A DNA stretch of 52,099 nucleotides from Candidatus Chloroploca mongolica (lineage in GTDB: Bacteria > Chloroflexota > Chloroflexia > Chloroflexales > Chloroflexaceae), in assembly GCF_004762035.2 (NCBI RefSeq), contig NZ_SIJK02000001.1, forward strand, positions 84,302 through 136,400, given 5' to 3'. Shown here piece after piece: positions 1-7,909 of this stretch. How positions within the stretch are numbered: position 1 is the stretch's first letter; each line of letters starts with the position of its first letter. The notes beneath the pieces are model-generated. The model worked only from the letters and a program-made list of their open reading frames with translations. It made no database searches and was not told where the DNA came from. The translations under genes and the position numbers were made by a program.

Positions 1-193
1 GCACCCGCAAGGGGTGCCCCTACTGGGGGCCGGGCCCGGTGTACGGGCACCCCTTGCGGGTGCCCTGGCGGGGCACTCGCCACCAACCGGGCACCCCTTG
101 CGGGTGCCCCTACAGCCGGGGGCCGGGCCCGGTGTACGGGCACCCCTTGCGGGTGCCCTGGCGGGGTCCATACGCAGAAGATGCCATCGCCCT
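1..193. mobile_element. Right part of a MITE-like element (copy A)
   Basis: The right end carries a variant of the terminal inverted repeat (GATGCCATCGCCCT, 180-193; one base different from the family GATGCAATCGCCCT). The interior consists of inverted and direct copies of the GGGCACCCGCAAGGGG / CCCCTTGCGGGTGCCC core at 1-160. The left end lies outside the window. The same terminal sequence bounds elements at 4739-4933, 31126-31207, 38463-38735 and 41958-42187. No gene is seen here; the short reading frames are by-products of the repeats. Confidence 0.7.
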
Positions 194-240
194 ACATTGC
201 CACCCATGGCGGTTGCAATGTCCCGGTAGGGTTAGATAGT

Positions 241-299
241 GTCCGCAGATAACGCAGATGCGGAAGCCCTCATCTGCGTCATCTGCGTTATCTGCGGAC
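241..299. repeat. Perfect 20-bp inverted repeat
   Basis: Arms at 241-260 and 280-299 are perfect reverse complements (GTCCGCAGATAACGCAGATG), with a 19-nt spacer that itself contains a further ATCTGCG copy. It lies upstream of the first gene and could form a long hairpin. Function unknown; it is not followed by a T tract. Confidence 0.75.
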
Positions 300-473
300 G
301 ATCAGACGGACTTTGCATCAGCCCTAGGCGGTAACCGGCGTGTGCAGCACGGCACCCCGGATCTGGTACAATCACTGGGGGGCGTCACAGGGCAGCGATG
401 ACACCCGCAACGATTTCATGTGCAACGGCCCGAACGACGATGTCGTGTTCGACAAGGTTTGCGGGGGCAGGCA

Positions 474-854
474 ATGCACGTACCCACGAAAACCTGCCCG
501 CAGTGCGGAGCAGGCATCCGCGAAAACGATGCTCATTGCCCGGACTGCGGCGCAGCGCTGCACATGTCGCAGGCCAAGGCACCCGCACACACGGGCAGCC
601 ACGCCGCCGCGCCGCCCCCAATCCCAACGCAAGCCAAGCTGCCGCCCGAACTGGCCGATCTCCACGCGCCGAAGCCCAGTCAGCCGCTGGAGGCTTCGGG
701 TTGCACGCTCTTCTTTTTCCTGGCCTGGACGCTGTTCAGCGCCCTGTTCCTGGTGGTAGGGGTGGGAACCTATCTCCGCGACAGCAGCGCCTATCACCGC
801 CTGTTGCGTGAAGGCCTTCCCGCTGTTGCCGTCATCACCGAGCTTGGACTTTGA
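474..854 (+). CDS. Zinc-ribbon membrane protein, N-terminal part of a frame-broken gene
   Basis: About 126 residues. The N-terminus has a double-CxxC zinc ribbon (CPQC...CPDC, about residues 8-25), then a Pro/Ala-rich linker, then one hydrophobic membrane segment (about residues 82-103). The frame ends at TGA 852-854 just as the DUF3592-like fold begins (...AVAVITELGL). The next frame (+1) continues the same domain, so this and the following entry are probably one gene. The start at 474 is chosen because it follows a GGGGGCAGG ribosome-binding sequence; ATG 420 is also in frame. The last two codons are CTT TGA, the same pair used for +1 frameshifting in prfB, but no Shine-Dalgarno-like G run precedes it. 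An assembly indel or a true pseudogene are the alternatives. Function unknown. Confidence 0.6.
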   Translation: MHVPTKTCPQCGAGIRENDAHCPDCGAALHMSQAKAPAHTGSHAAAPPPIPTQAKLPPELADLHAPKPSQPLEASGCTLFFFLAWTLFSALFLVVGVGTYLRDSSAYHRLLREGLPAVAVITELGL

Positions 855-1407
855 TTCCGACGAAGACTCCATCAGGTACTATGTTGCGTACCACTTCCAG
901 GCTTCCTTTGAGGGCGCTACGACCCGTTTTCAAGGGTTGGATCATGTCAGCAGCGCATTGTTCAGCCGCCTGGAAGTCGGCCAACCGCTTGAGATCCTCT
1001 ACTGGCCTGCTGACCCGTCGCTTTCGGCGGTCAAGGCGGAACTACAGCCCCCCTCGCTGACCGTGTTGCTCGGTTTCGGTGGCATAGGCGGACTGTTCAC
1101 GCTGATTGGCCTGGCGATGATTGTGTCGTCCATCATCGGCATCGTCAATATGAGTCGCCTGCGCATGGGCGGGCAAGTCGCCCAGGGCATCGTGTTCAAA
1201 AAATGGATCGACACCGATGCAGATGGCGACACGACCTACTTCGTCGCCTATGCCTTCAATGCTGAAATGCCAGGCAAAGGCTTTCAACGCATCCTCCGCG
1301 CCGAGCAGAACAAACGCTTGTACGACGCCGTGCCGGTGGGAGAAGGGCTGATGGTGCGCTACCTGCCGGATGATCCACACATCTGTCGGGCGGATACCAT
1401 ACGATGA
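808..1407 (+). CDS. DUF3592-like membrane protein, C-terminal part of the frame-broken gene
   Basis: This frame continues the preceding gene after a +1 shift near 850. From the junction it reads DSDEDSIRYYVAYHFQA, which resembles the start of a DUF3592 domain, with the pattern Y-V-x-Y-x-F, a Gly-rich turn and YWPADPSLSAV. One or two transmembrane helices follow (TVLLGFGG...SSIIGIV), and then a second similar half ending YLPDDPHICRAD. A GTG at 808 could start it independently but sits inside the upstream frame and has no clear ribosome-binding site. The domain assignment rests on the visible pattern only. Function is unknown, probably a membrane or envelope protein. The next gene begins 28 nt downstream on the same strand. 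Confidence 0.6.
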   Translation: MKAFPLLPSSPSLDFDSDEDSIRYYVAYHFQASFEGATTRFQGLDHVSSALFSRLEVGQPLEILYWPADPSLSAVKAELQPPSLTVLLGFGGIGGLFTLIGLAMIVSSIIGIVNMSRLRMGGQVAQGIVFKKWIDTDADGDTTYFVAYAFNAEMPGKGFQRILRAEQNKRLYDAVPVGEGLMVRYLPDDPHICRADTIR

Positions 1408-1435
1408 AACCGACGAGGTGAAGAAAGATTGCTCT

Positions 1436-2278
1436 ATGCATAAACGTAGAATGCTCATCCTCAATGCCCTGACCGCCGCGTTGCTGGGCGCGCTGGGTGC
1501 GCAAATCCTCCACGAAGCCTGCCACGGTGTCACCGCTGTGCTGGTCGGCGCAGAGTGGCAGGCATTCAACCTGTTTGCCGTCCTGTGGGACTGGCCCGGT
1601 ACGCCGAATGAGACCGGCACCCTCCTGGTCGAGGCGCTTCCCGCGTTGTTGAATATCCTGCTTGGTTTCCTGGGCGTGATCCTGTTTCACCAGAGCGCCC
1701 GCCAGCAGCGTTCGATGGCGGCTCTGTTTTGGATGTACGTTGCCGGGTATAACCTGTTTATGGGGTTTGGCTACCTGTTCGTTGATCCGCTGTTCTACCA
1801 GTCGGGGCGTGAGCAGGTTGGTGACTGGCAGAAAGTTGTTGACAGCTTGGGCGGCTCGTGGGCGGTGCGCTTGCCCATCCTGCTGGTCGGTGCATGCGGC
1901 CTGCTGTGGGGTTTCTTCTGGCTGGCGCGCGCCGCCCTGCGCTTTGCAACCGACGCCAGCGACAAAGCCGAACGGCTGCGGGTTGCCCTGCCCCTGCTGC
2001 TGGTTCCCTATCTTGTTTTCAACGTCTTGTTCACCGTCTTAGCCATCTGGCATCCACTCGGTTGGCAGGGCGTGATCATTGTGGCGTTGCAATACTGGTT
2101 TGGCTATGTTGGTTTCTTCTGGGGCTTTTTCCTGGCAGCCTACTGGCTGGATGTCCACGCGCCTCTGCCCAACCCGGTTCCCCTGCCCGATCAGCCGCAG
2201 CCGGTCTGGTGGCTTGCTGCGGGGTTGACGTTCCTGTTCGCAGTGGCGGTGTTGCTGCCAACGGTGTGGTTGGGATAA
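1436..2278 (+). CDS. Polytopic membrane protein with HEACH metalloprotease-like motif
   Basis: About 280 residues with six or seven hydrophobic segments. The first segment runs into ILHEACHG (about residues 24-31), an HExxH zinc-binding signature placed in an N-terminal membrane helix, as in site-2-protease (M50) families. A second M50-type motif (NxxPxxxxDG) is not evident, so activity is uncertain. The start at 1436 is preferred over the upstream in-frame codon at 1370 because GAGGTGAAGAAAG precedes it and because 1370 overlaps the previous gene. Lineage-specific membrane protein; the substrate cannot be named. Confidence 0.7.
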   Translation: MHKRRMLILNALTAALLGALGAQILHEACHGVTAVLVGAEWQAFNLFAVLWDWPGTPNETGTLLVEALPALLNILLGFLGVILFHQSARQQRSMAALFWMYVAGYNLFMGFGYLFVDPLFYQSGREQVGDWQKVVDSLGGSWAVRLPILLVGACGLLWGFFWLARAALRFATDASDKAERLRVALPLLLVPYLVFNVLFTVLAIWHPLGWQGVIIVALQYWFGYVGFFWGFFLAAYWLDVHAPLPNPVPLPDQPQPVWWLAAGLTFLFAVAVLLPTVWLG

Positions 2279-2566
2279 AAGAAAGATCTTCACGCAGGGC
2301 GTCATCAACCTTCACTATCGTGGGTTCGCGGCTATGGTATGCTCAGACCAGGAGCCTCCCCGCATCATCGCCACGCTGGCCGTGCGTTGGGTTGTTCCCG
2401 CGGTGGGTCGTGCCCACCTGTTCCTTTCCGTACGCCGGCGATGAAGCGTCGCGATGCGCAGGAGACCGTCTTTGCCCACCCTGCGCCCGTGGCGCGCCCG
2501 CGGCTTCGCTGACGCCATCGTGTGGCTAGGCACGGGCGCTGGAGATGGCACGAAGGGAGAACCGTG

Positions 2567-4408
2567 ATGCGTCGCATGTTCATGCTCTTGCTCATGATCG
2601 TCGGGCTCGGGGTTCCGCTGTTGCTGACCAGCCTCACGTCGCTGGCGGCGCCGCCAGTGCATGAACCGCTGGGATCGGCGGCTGCACGAACAGTGATGGA
2701 TCTGCGCTCGTCCACTATCCGCGTTCTTAGCAGCACCGACCTGCCCCAGGTGAGCGCTGGTGGTCGCCTAACGTGTGTGATCAATCGCGCCGGGCAGTTG
2801 TATTGCTGGGGCGCGTGGTCTGATGTCCCCAACGATCTTGGTTTGGTCACGCAGGTGAGCGCAGGGTGGGAGTATGGGTGTGCGGTGCTCATGGGTGGGG
2901 CTGTCCAGTGCTGGGGGAAGAACGAGCTCGGCCAGACGACCGTGCCGGCGAATCTGGCTGCGGTCAGCCAGGTCAGCGCCGGCGGGTACCATGCATGTGC
3001 GGTCACGACCGCAGGGGTGGTGCGCTGCTGGGGAAACAACGCATCGGGCCAGACGACCGTGCCGGATGACCTCGGCGTGGTCACGCAGGTGAGCGCAGGT
3101 CGGTTTCATACCTGTGCGGTGACGGCGGACGGGGCGGCGCGTTGCTGGGGACTCAACACCGATAACCAGGCGACGGTGCCAGGATCGCTCGGCCAGGTTA
3201 CGCAGGTGCAGGCGGGCGATGACCACACCTGTGCCCTGAGGAGGGATGGCATGCTGCGCTGTTGGGGCAACAACGCCGCGGGTCAGGCGACGGTACCAGC
3301 GGATCTGGGCCTGGTCAGTCAGGTCAGCGTTGGGCGATCATATACATGCGCGGTGGCGACGGGCGACCAGTTGCGCTGCTGGGGCGTGGATGGACGTGGT
3401 CAGGAGACGGTGCCAGATGACCTCGGTGCGGTGCGCACGATCAGCGCTGGTTCGTTGTCTACATGTGCAATGACGCTGGCCGGGGCGCTGCGTTGCTGGG
3501 GGAACAACGCATATGGACAGGCGACCGTGCCAGAGGATCTGGGCCTGGTGCTCGAGGTGAGTGGGGGAGCACAGCACACGTGCACGGTGACCAATGCAGG
3601 AACCCTCTGGTGCTGGGGAAACAATTTCTTAGGCCAAAGCACCGTGCCCGACGACCTCAGCCCGGTCAGACAGGTGAGCGCCGGGGCAGAGCACACATGC
3701 GCGGTGACGACGGCGGGCACGGTGCGCTGCTGGGGACGGAACGCTGATGGTGAATGCACGGTGCCAGAGGATCTGGGCCAGGTCAGCCAGGTGAGTGCGG
3801 GATGGCGGTACACGTGTGCGGTCACGACGGCGGACGGGACGCTGCGTTGCTGGGGGAACAACGAGTACGGCCAGGCGACCGTACCAGGGGATCTGGGCCT
3901 GGTGCGCCAGGTAGGTGCGGGGGAGCGCCATACCTGTGCGAGGACCAGCGCGGGGGCGGTACGGTGCTGGGGAGCAAGCACGGGTGGTCGGACGAGCGTA
4001 CCGCCCGATCTGGGCGAGGTTAGCCAGATCAGTGTGGGAGTGTGGCACACATGTGCCGTGACGACAGCGAACACCATCCGCTGTTGGGGCGAGCTCTTTG
4101 GCACGGTGCCAGGCACCCTCGGTCTGGTCAGGCAGGTCAGCGTGGGCGGGGAACATACATGCGCGGTCACGACCGACGGGGCGCTCCGCTGCTGGGGGAG
4201 CAACCGGGACGGCCAGACCCTGGTGCCAACGGATCTTGGGTTGGTTGGCTCGGTCAGCGCAGGGCGTGATCATACCTGTGCGCTAACGCTGGATGGGGGC
4301 GTGCGTTGCTGGGGGGCGAATATGGATGGCCAGACGACCATCCCCCGTGATCCGTTGCGGGTCACGGGTCGCGATGAACGGGTCTATGTGCCAGTGCTGC
4401 GCCGGTAA
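2567..4408 (+). CDS. Secreted RCC1-repeat beta-propeller protein (14 repeats)
   Basis: About 613 residues. An N-terminal signal peptide (MRRMFMLLLMIVGLG...) is followed by about 14 repeats of roughly 39 residues with the pattern QVSAG-x-x-H-T-CAV-T-x-x-G-x-x-RCWG-N-N-x-x-GQ-x-TVP-x-DLG-x-V. Both Cys of each repeat (TCAV and CWG) are kept in nearly all copies, so each blade may carry a disulfide, which fits secretion. Fourteen repeats equal two seven-bladed propellers. The C-terminus ends VYVPVLRR, a tail resembling that of other exported Chloroflexota proteins (inference). The start is chosen at ATG 2567 after AAGGGAGA; the earlier GTG at 2522 would bury the signal peptide. Role unknown, perhaps surface binding. 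It is an isolated gene followed by a repeat region. Confidence 0.88.
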   Translation: MRRMFMLLLMIVGLGVPLLLTSLTSLAAPPVHEPLGSAAARTVMDLRSSTIRVLSSTDLPQVSAGGRLTCVINRAGQLYCWGAWSDVPNDLGLVTQVSAGWEYGCAVLMGGAVQCWGKNELGQTTVPANLAAVSQVSAGGYHACAVTTAGVVRCWGNNASGQTTVPDDLGVVTQVSAGRFHTCAVTADGAARCWGLNTDNQATVPGSLGQVTQVQAGDDHTCALRRDGMLRCWGNNAAGQATVPADLGLVSQVSVGRSYTCAVATGDQLRCWGVDGRGQETVPDDLGAVRTISAGSLSTCAMTLAGALRCWGNNAYGQATVPEDLGLVLEVSGGAQHTCTVTNAGTLWCWGNNFLGQSTVPDDLSPVRQVSAGAEHTCAVTTAGTVRCWGRNADGECTVPEDLGQVSQVSAGWRYTCAVTTADGTLRCWGNNEYGQATVPGDLGLVRQVGAGERHTCARTSAGAVRCWGASTGGRTSVPPDLGEVSQISVGVWHTCAVTTANTIRCWGELFGTVPGTLGLVRQVSVGGEHTCAVTTDGALRCWGSNRDGQTLVPTDLGLVGSVSAGRDHTCALTLDGGVRCWGANMDGQTTIPRDPLRVTGRDERVYVPVLRR

Positions 4409-4509
4409 AGGATGGCGACTGCCCGCTTTGGCAGTTTATGCAACACACATAAGGTTGGGCTGTTGAATGTCAACTAGATTTGCCGCCCGTTCTGCCTCAC
4501 GAGAGAATC

Positions 4510-5130
4510 TTACTTTGGCGGGCTCGTTGCCTCACGAAAGAGTTTACCACCAGGTGCCACAACGCACCTGGAGCCGATCAATCTGACGTAGCAGGCGCAC
4601 CGGGTCGAGCCCCGCAAACAGGGCCGCGAGGCGGGCCTGCTGCTCATCCGACACGACCTCGGCAGCAATGCCGATCGCCGCCTGGCTGCGTACACCGGCG
4701 ATCGGGCACGCCCTCGCAACCCTGGCACCGCTCTGGCTAGGGCGATTGCATCTTCCGTGCATGCACCCCACCAGGGCACCCCTTGCGGGTGCCCGTACAC
4801 CGGGCCCGGCGTACGGGCACCCGCAAGGGGTGCCCCTACAGGGCCGGGGGCCGCCGTTTGCGTCGCTGGTTGCATGCCCATGCTGCCACAGAAAGCGTAT
4901 TTTTTATCCGGTTTCGTATGATGCAATCGCCCTACCGCTCTGGCTGAGCGAGGTGGCCCGCCTCGTGCCGGAGGTGCTAGCAAGAGAAAGAGCCACGAGG
5001 CTGGTTCGGGCGGATAGAAAAGCAAGCCAAAGATCGGTTCGCGCCAGAGCACCGTGAGCAACAGGCTGAGCCCTGCGAGCACGAGCACCTCGGGCTGGCT
5101 CCAGGTTGTCATGATCGCGTCGAGCGCCAT
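4510..5130 (-). pseudogene. Remnant reading frames interrupted by a mobile element
   Basis: The 5' part on the minus strand (5130 to about 4960) begins with a plausible hydrophobic N-terminus (EVLVLAGLSLLLTVLW, then ASWLFLLL). It is then interrupted at 4945 by the repeat element at 4739-4933. Beyond the element, a different minus-strand frame (about 4700-4544) ends AALFAGLDPVRLLRQIDRLQ, which faintly resembles the C-terminus of transposase or integrase proteins. The insertion plus its duplication is 207 bp, so the frame stays open through it, but the joined product is not recognisable. Read as debris of one or two older genes; a living small membrane protein cannot be excluded. Confidence 0.3.
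4739..4933. mobile_element. MITE-like element with 12-bp target duplication (copy B)
   Basis: A 195-bp element bounded by perfect 14-bp terminal inverted repeats: AGGGCGATTGCATC at 4739-4752 and its reverse complement at 4920-4933. It is flanked by a perfect 12-bp direct repeat ACCGCTCTGGCT (4727-4738 and 4934-4945), the hallmark of transposition. The interior holds inverted CCCCTTGCGGGTGCCC / GGGCACCCGCAAGGGG cores. No transposase is encoded, so it must be moved in trans. Confidence 0.85.
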
Positions 5131-5187
5131 AAACCTTCGCGCCTTTGCGCCTTTGCGTCAAACGATCCACCCTCTTTGCAAGGTATT

Positions 5188-5232
5188 GCGACTAGACCTC
5201 GCAGCTCTGCCAGAGCTGTGAGGTCTAGTCGC
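5188..5232. terminator. Hairpin downstream of dnaA
   Basis: Two 22-nt arms at 5188-5209 and 5211-5232 are complementary except for one position that can pair as G-T. It begins 7 bases beyond the dnaA stop and is probably the end of the dnaA transcript. No clear T tract follows. The nearby 5135-5160 CGCCTTTGCG-type repeat recurs at 47170-47258. Confidence 0.5.
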
Positions 5233-5238
5233 ATGCCC

Positions 5239-6636
5239 CTACGCACTCTGCGCATAGAGGCGTTCGCGGATCATAAGCACTTCGTTGCGCAGGCGGGTAT
5301 CGGTATTGATATCTTCACCGATCTTCTCATAGCCATGCATAACCGTGGTATGGTCGCGCCCGCCGAGCAGATTGCCAATATCAACCAGGCTGCACTCGGT
5401 CTCTTCGCGCAGCAGATACATTGCGACCTGGCGCGGGCCAACGATATTGCGTGAGCGGCCCCGGCCCTGCAGAATGCGCACATCAATGCCATAGTGCTCA
5501 CTGACCGCCTGAATAATCATGTCGGGCGTAATGCGACGGCGGCGTGACGTGCCGAGCAGATCAGCCAAGGCGAGCGTGGCTACTTCGACGTTAATGGGCA
5601 GGCCGTGCAAATCGGCGTAGGCCGCGACACGATTGAGACTCCCCTCGAGTTCCCGGATATTGCTCTGAACCTTATAGGCGAGGAAATCAAAGACTTCGTC
5701 GGGAATATAGACATTCATCTGCTCGCCTTTGGCGCGCAGGATGGCTGTACGGGTCTCGAGATCGGGCGGCTGCACATCGCAGATCAGGCCCCATTCAAAG
5801 CGGCTGCGCAGGCGCTCTTCAAGGGTCAGGATCGCTTTGGGTGGCTTATCCGAGCTAATCACGATATGCTTGGCCGCCGAATGCAATGCATTGAACGTAT
5901 GAAAAAACTCCTCCTGGGTGGCATCCTTGCCCGCAATAAACTGAATATCGTCAATCAACAGCACATCAATATTGCGGTAACGAATGCGAAATTCTTCGGT
6001 CTGCTGGCGACGAATTGCATTAATCAGATCATTCGTAAACTTTTCGGAAGAGACATAGAGCACATTGATTTCAGGGTCGCGATCGAGGACATAATTACCA
6101 ATCGCGTGCAACAAGTGCGTCTTGCCGAGTCCTACCCCGCCGTAGAGGAAGAGAGGATTGTAGGCCTGGCCGGGATTATCGGCCACCGCAAGGCAGGCCG
6201 CGTGGGCCATCCGGTTGCTTGAGCCGACAATAAACCGCGAAAAAGTATACTTTGGATTGAGCATCCCGGTGCGGAGCGCGCTCGACAGATCGAGTTGCAC
6301 GGCCCGCTCGTTGTTGCCATACGCCTCATCATCAGCTGCCGTGATCAGGGGCGTCGTCGTGGCTAGCTCATGGCGAAACATCCCGCTGGTGCCATTGGCA
6401 ATCACGATCCGCACCTGCACTGGGTAGCCGACCACATCGCCGAGCGAACGGCGGACGGGCGTAATATAACGCGTCTCGATCCCCTCTTTATGGAAGGGCG
6501 AGCTCGTCCCGACCGTTGCCGTACCACCATCGAGCGCAAGCAAGGTGGTACCACGGAGCCACGTATCAAACTCTTGACGGGATGTCTGCATCTGAATGGT
6601 GCCCAGTGCTGCTTGCCAGATCTGGTTCAGATTCAC
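5239..6636 (-). CDS. dnaA: Chromosomal replication initiator protein DnaA
   Basis: About 465 residues. Domain I is at residues 1-80 ([11 protein letters not shown]...). The linker is short. The AAA+ domain has Walker [17 protein letters not shown] and Walker [14 protein letters not shown]. The C-terminal DNA-binding domain has the DnaA signature [14 protein letters not shown]...[17 protein letters not shown]. It binds 9-mer DnaA boxes to open the origin, and such boxes lie just upstream (6977-7130). The start at 6636 (GTG) is chosen because AAGGAGG lies 5 nt ahead of it; a GTG at 6642 overlaps that site and is less likely. dnaN and recF do not follow. Confidence 0.97.
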   Translation of the reverse strand: MNLNQIWQAALGTIQMQTSRQEFDTWLRGTTLLALDGGTATVGTSSPFHKEGIETRYITPVRRSLGDVVGYPVQVRIVIANGTSGMFRHELATTTPLITAADDEAYGNNERAVQLDLSSALRTGMLNPKYTFSRFIVGSSNRMAHAACLAVADNPGQAYNPLFLYGGVGLGKTHLLHAIGNYVLDRDPEINVLYVSSEKFTNDLINAIRRQQTEEFRIRYRNIDVLLIDDIQFIAGKDATQEEFFHTFNALHSAAKHIVISSDKPPKAILTLEERLRSRFEWGLICDVQPPDLETRTAILRAKGEQMNVYIPDEVFDFLAYKVQSNIRELEGSLNRVAAYADLHGLPINVEVATLALADLLGTSRRRRITPDMIIQAVSEHYGIDVRILQGRGRSRNIVGPRQVAMYLLREETECSLVDIGNLLGGRDHTTVMHGYEKIGEDINTDTRLRNEVLMIRERLYAQSA

Positions 6637-6976
6637 AGGCACCTCCTTGTCCTACATAGACAATACAAAGCCAGGGGGCAAGGCACAGTGCCTTCCCGCA
6701 GACTTTTCACGATAAAGCGGGGCCGCTGCCCCTTACACATCAAAATGAACCTGAAAAGCGGGCCAGTGGGCCCTCATGTAGCTCGCTTCTGTTCACACAA
6801 GCTGCGAGTGAAGCAGGAGTAGTCGCCGTTGCGTTCTTAGTCTGCTGGCAATCATACTCGATCTTCCCATCCATTTCAAGCAACATAACGTACGATCTCT
6901 ATAATTCTTGCTTATAGTTTTGCACGTTGCTCTAGGGCTGAAACTTTCGATCCTAGTGCTTGATTCACGGGTCTAT

Positions 6977-7130
6977 GTTGACAACTATGAACGATCCATG
7001 TGGATAACTTTTCGTGGTGTCATGGCTTTTTGTCTGGTGAGAAAGCATTGCAGCGGCATGGAAGGCCTGTTGCAAGGCAAGCAATGCTTCGCAACAAAAT
7101 TGTGGATAACTGGGGGGTGAGTGTGGACAA
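6977..7130. other. Candidate origin region (DnaA-box cluster)
   Basis: The roughly 500-bp gap between dnaA and scpB contains two perfect DnaA boxes (TGTGGATAA at 6999-7007 and 7101-7109, reverse complement of TTATCCACA). It also has one near-match (TGTGGACAA, 7122-7130) and a weaker one (TGTTGACAA, 6977-6985). An AT-rich stretch (about 6885-6925) precedes them. The rest of 6637-7138 shows no gene. The boxes may serve as oriC, as dnaA autoregulatory sites, or both. Confidence 0.6.
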
Positions 7131-7138
7131 AGCGTGGG

Positions 7139-7666
7139 TTATTGCGCAGCGTCGATCGGGGGGAGATCGAGGGGCGGCAGATCAGTGAGGCTGAGCAGGC
7201 CAAATTGTTGGAGAAACGCGGGCGTGGTGGCATAGAGAATCGGCCGACCGATGGTTTCGAGGCGCCCGGCCTCGCTGATCAGGTCACGGGCAAGCAGGGC
7301 GCGCAGCGTGCCACTACTATCCACCCCGCGGATCGCGTCGACCTGGGCGCGAGTGAGCGGCTGGCGATAGGCGATAATGGCCAGCACTTCGAGCGCAGCG
7401 TTTGAGAGCCGTCCACTAGCCTGGAGACCAAGCAGCCGTGTGATGGCTGGCGCAGCCTCTGGCGCACTGACCAGTTGCAGTTCGTCACCGTGGCGCTGGA
7501 GGCGGATGCCACGGGTCTGCAAGTGCGTTGCCAGTTCTTGCAAGGCCTGTTCAACCGCCTCAGCCGACACCTCAAGTGCTCGCGTGAGATCAGCCAGCGT
7601 CAGTGGCTCCCCCGCCACAAAAAGCAGGCTCTCCACCATTTGAACCAAACGGGATTCGCTCTCCAT
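7139..7666 (-). CDS. scpB: Segregation and condensation protein B
   Basis: About 175 residues, matching ScpB size. It has two winged-helix domains: an N-terminal SRLVQMVESLLFVAGEPLTL segment and a central LEVLAIIAYRQPLTRAQVDAIRGVDSSG stretch, the most conserved ScpB signature, followed by LLARDLI and GRPILYATT. It works with ScpA and SMC in chromosome compaction and segregation. scpA is not in the window. The start at 7666 follows GAGG; a longer frame upstream runs only into tandem repeats. The position beside the DnaA boxes suits a chromosome-segregation gene. Confidence 0.93.
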   Translation of the reverse strand: MESESRLVQMVESLLFVAGEPLTLADLTRALEVSAEAVEQALQELATHLQTRGIRLQRHGDELQLVSAPEAAPAITRLLGLQASGRLSNAALEVLAIIAYRQPLTRAQVDAIRGVDSSGTLRALLARDLISEAGRLETIGRPILYATTPAFLQQFGLLSLTDLPPLDLPPIDAAQ

Positions 7667-7694
7667 CACAGTAAACCTCGACCTCATCAGAAAC

Positions 7695-7843
7695 CCCGCT
7701 TGCGCCGCAACCCGCTTGCGCCGCAACCCGCTTGCGCCGCAACCCGCTTGCGCCGCAACCCAGCTTCCGCAGCGGCCCAGCTTCCGCAGCGGCCCAGCTT
7801 CCGCAGCGGCCCAGCTTCCGCAGCGGCCCAGCTTCCGCAGCGG
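7695..7843. repeat. Two adjoining short tandem arrays
   Basis: Four perfect copies of a 16-bp unit (CCCGCTTGCGCCGCAA, 7695-7758) are directly followed by five copies of a 17-bp unit (CCCAGCTTCCGCAGCGG, 7759-7843). The units share the CCCGCTT/CCAGCTT start, suggesting one derived from the other. They lie just upstream of scpB, within what would be its 5' leader. Confidence 0.85.
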
Positions 7844-7856
7844 CCCGCTTGCACTC

Positions 7857-7895
7857 GCTTATGCAGAGGCCAGCGAAGCTGGCCTCTGCATAAGC
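7857..7895. terminator. 18-bp hairpin between scpB leader and arsJ
   Basis: Perfect 18-nt arms (7857-7874, 7878-7895) with a GAA loop and the core GGCCAGC-GAA-GCTGGCC. The same core recurs at 30575-30613, 38842-38858 and 50310-50368, always between genes. It lies 15 bp beyond the arsJ stop, so it probably terminates the gapdh-arsJ transcript. Confidence 0.55.
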
Positions 7896-7909
7896 ATATC
7901 CTACCACAG

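Noticed and set aside
474-854. Selenocysteine at TGA 852-854
   Set aside because: The sequence after this TGA in the same frame is not protein-like and stops again soon. The domain continues in the +1 frame, so a frameshift fits and Sec does not.
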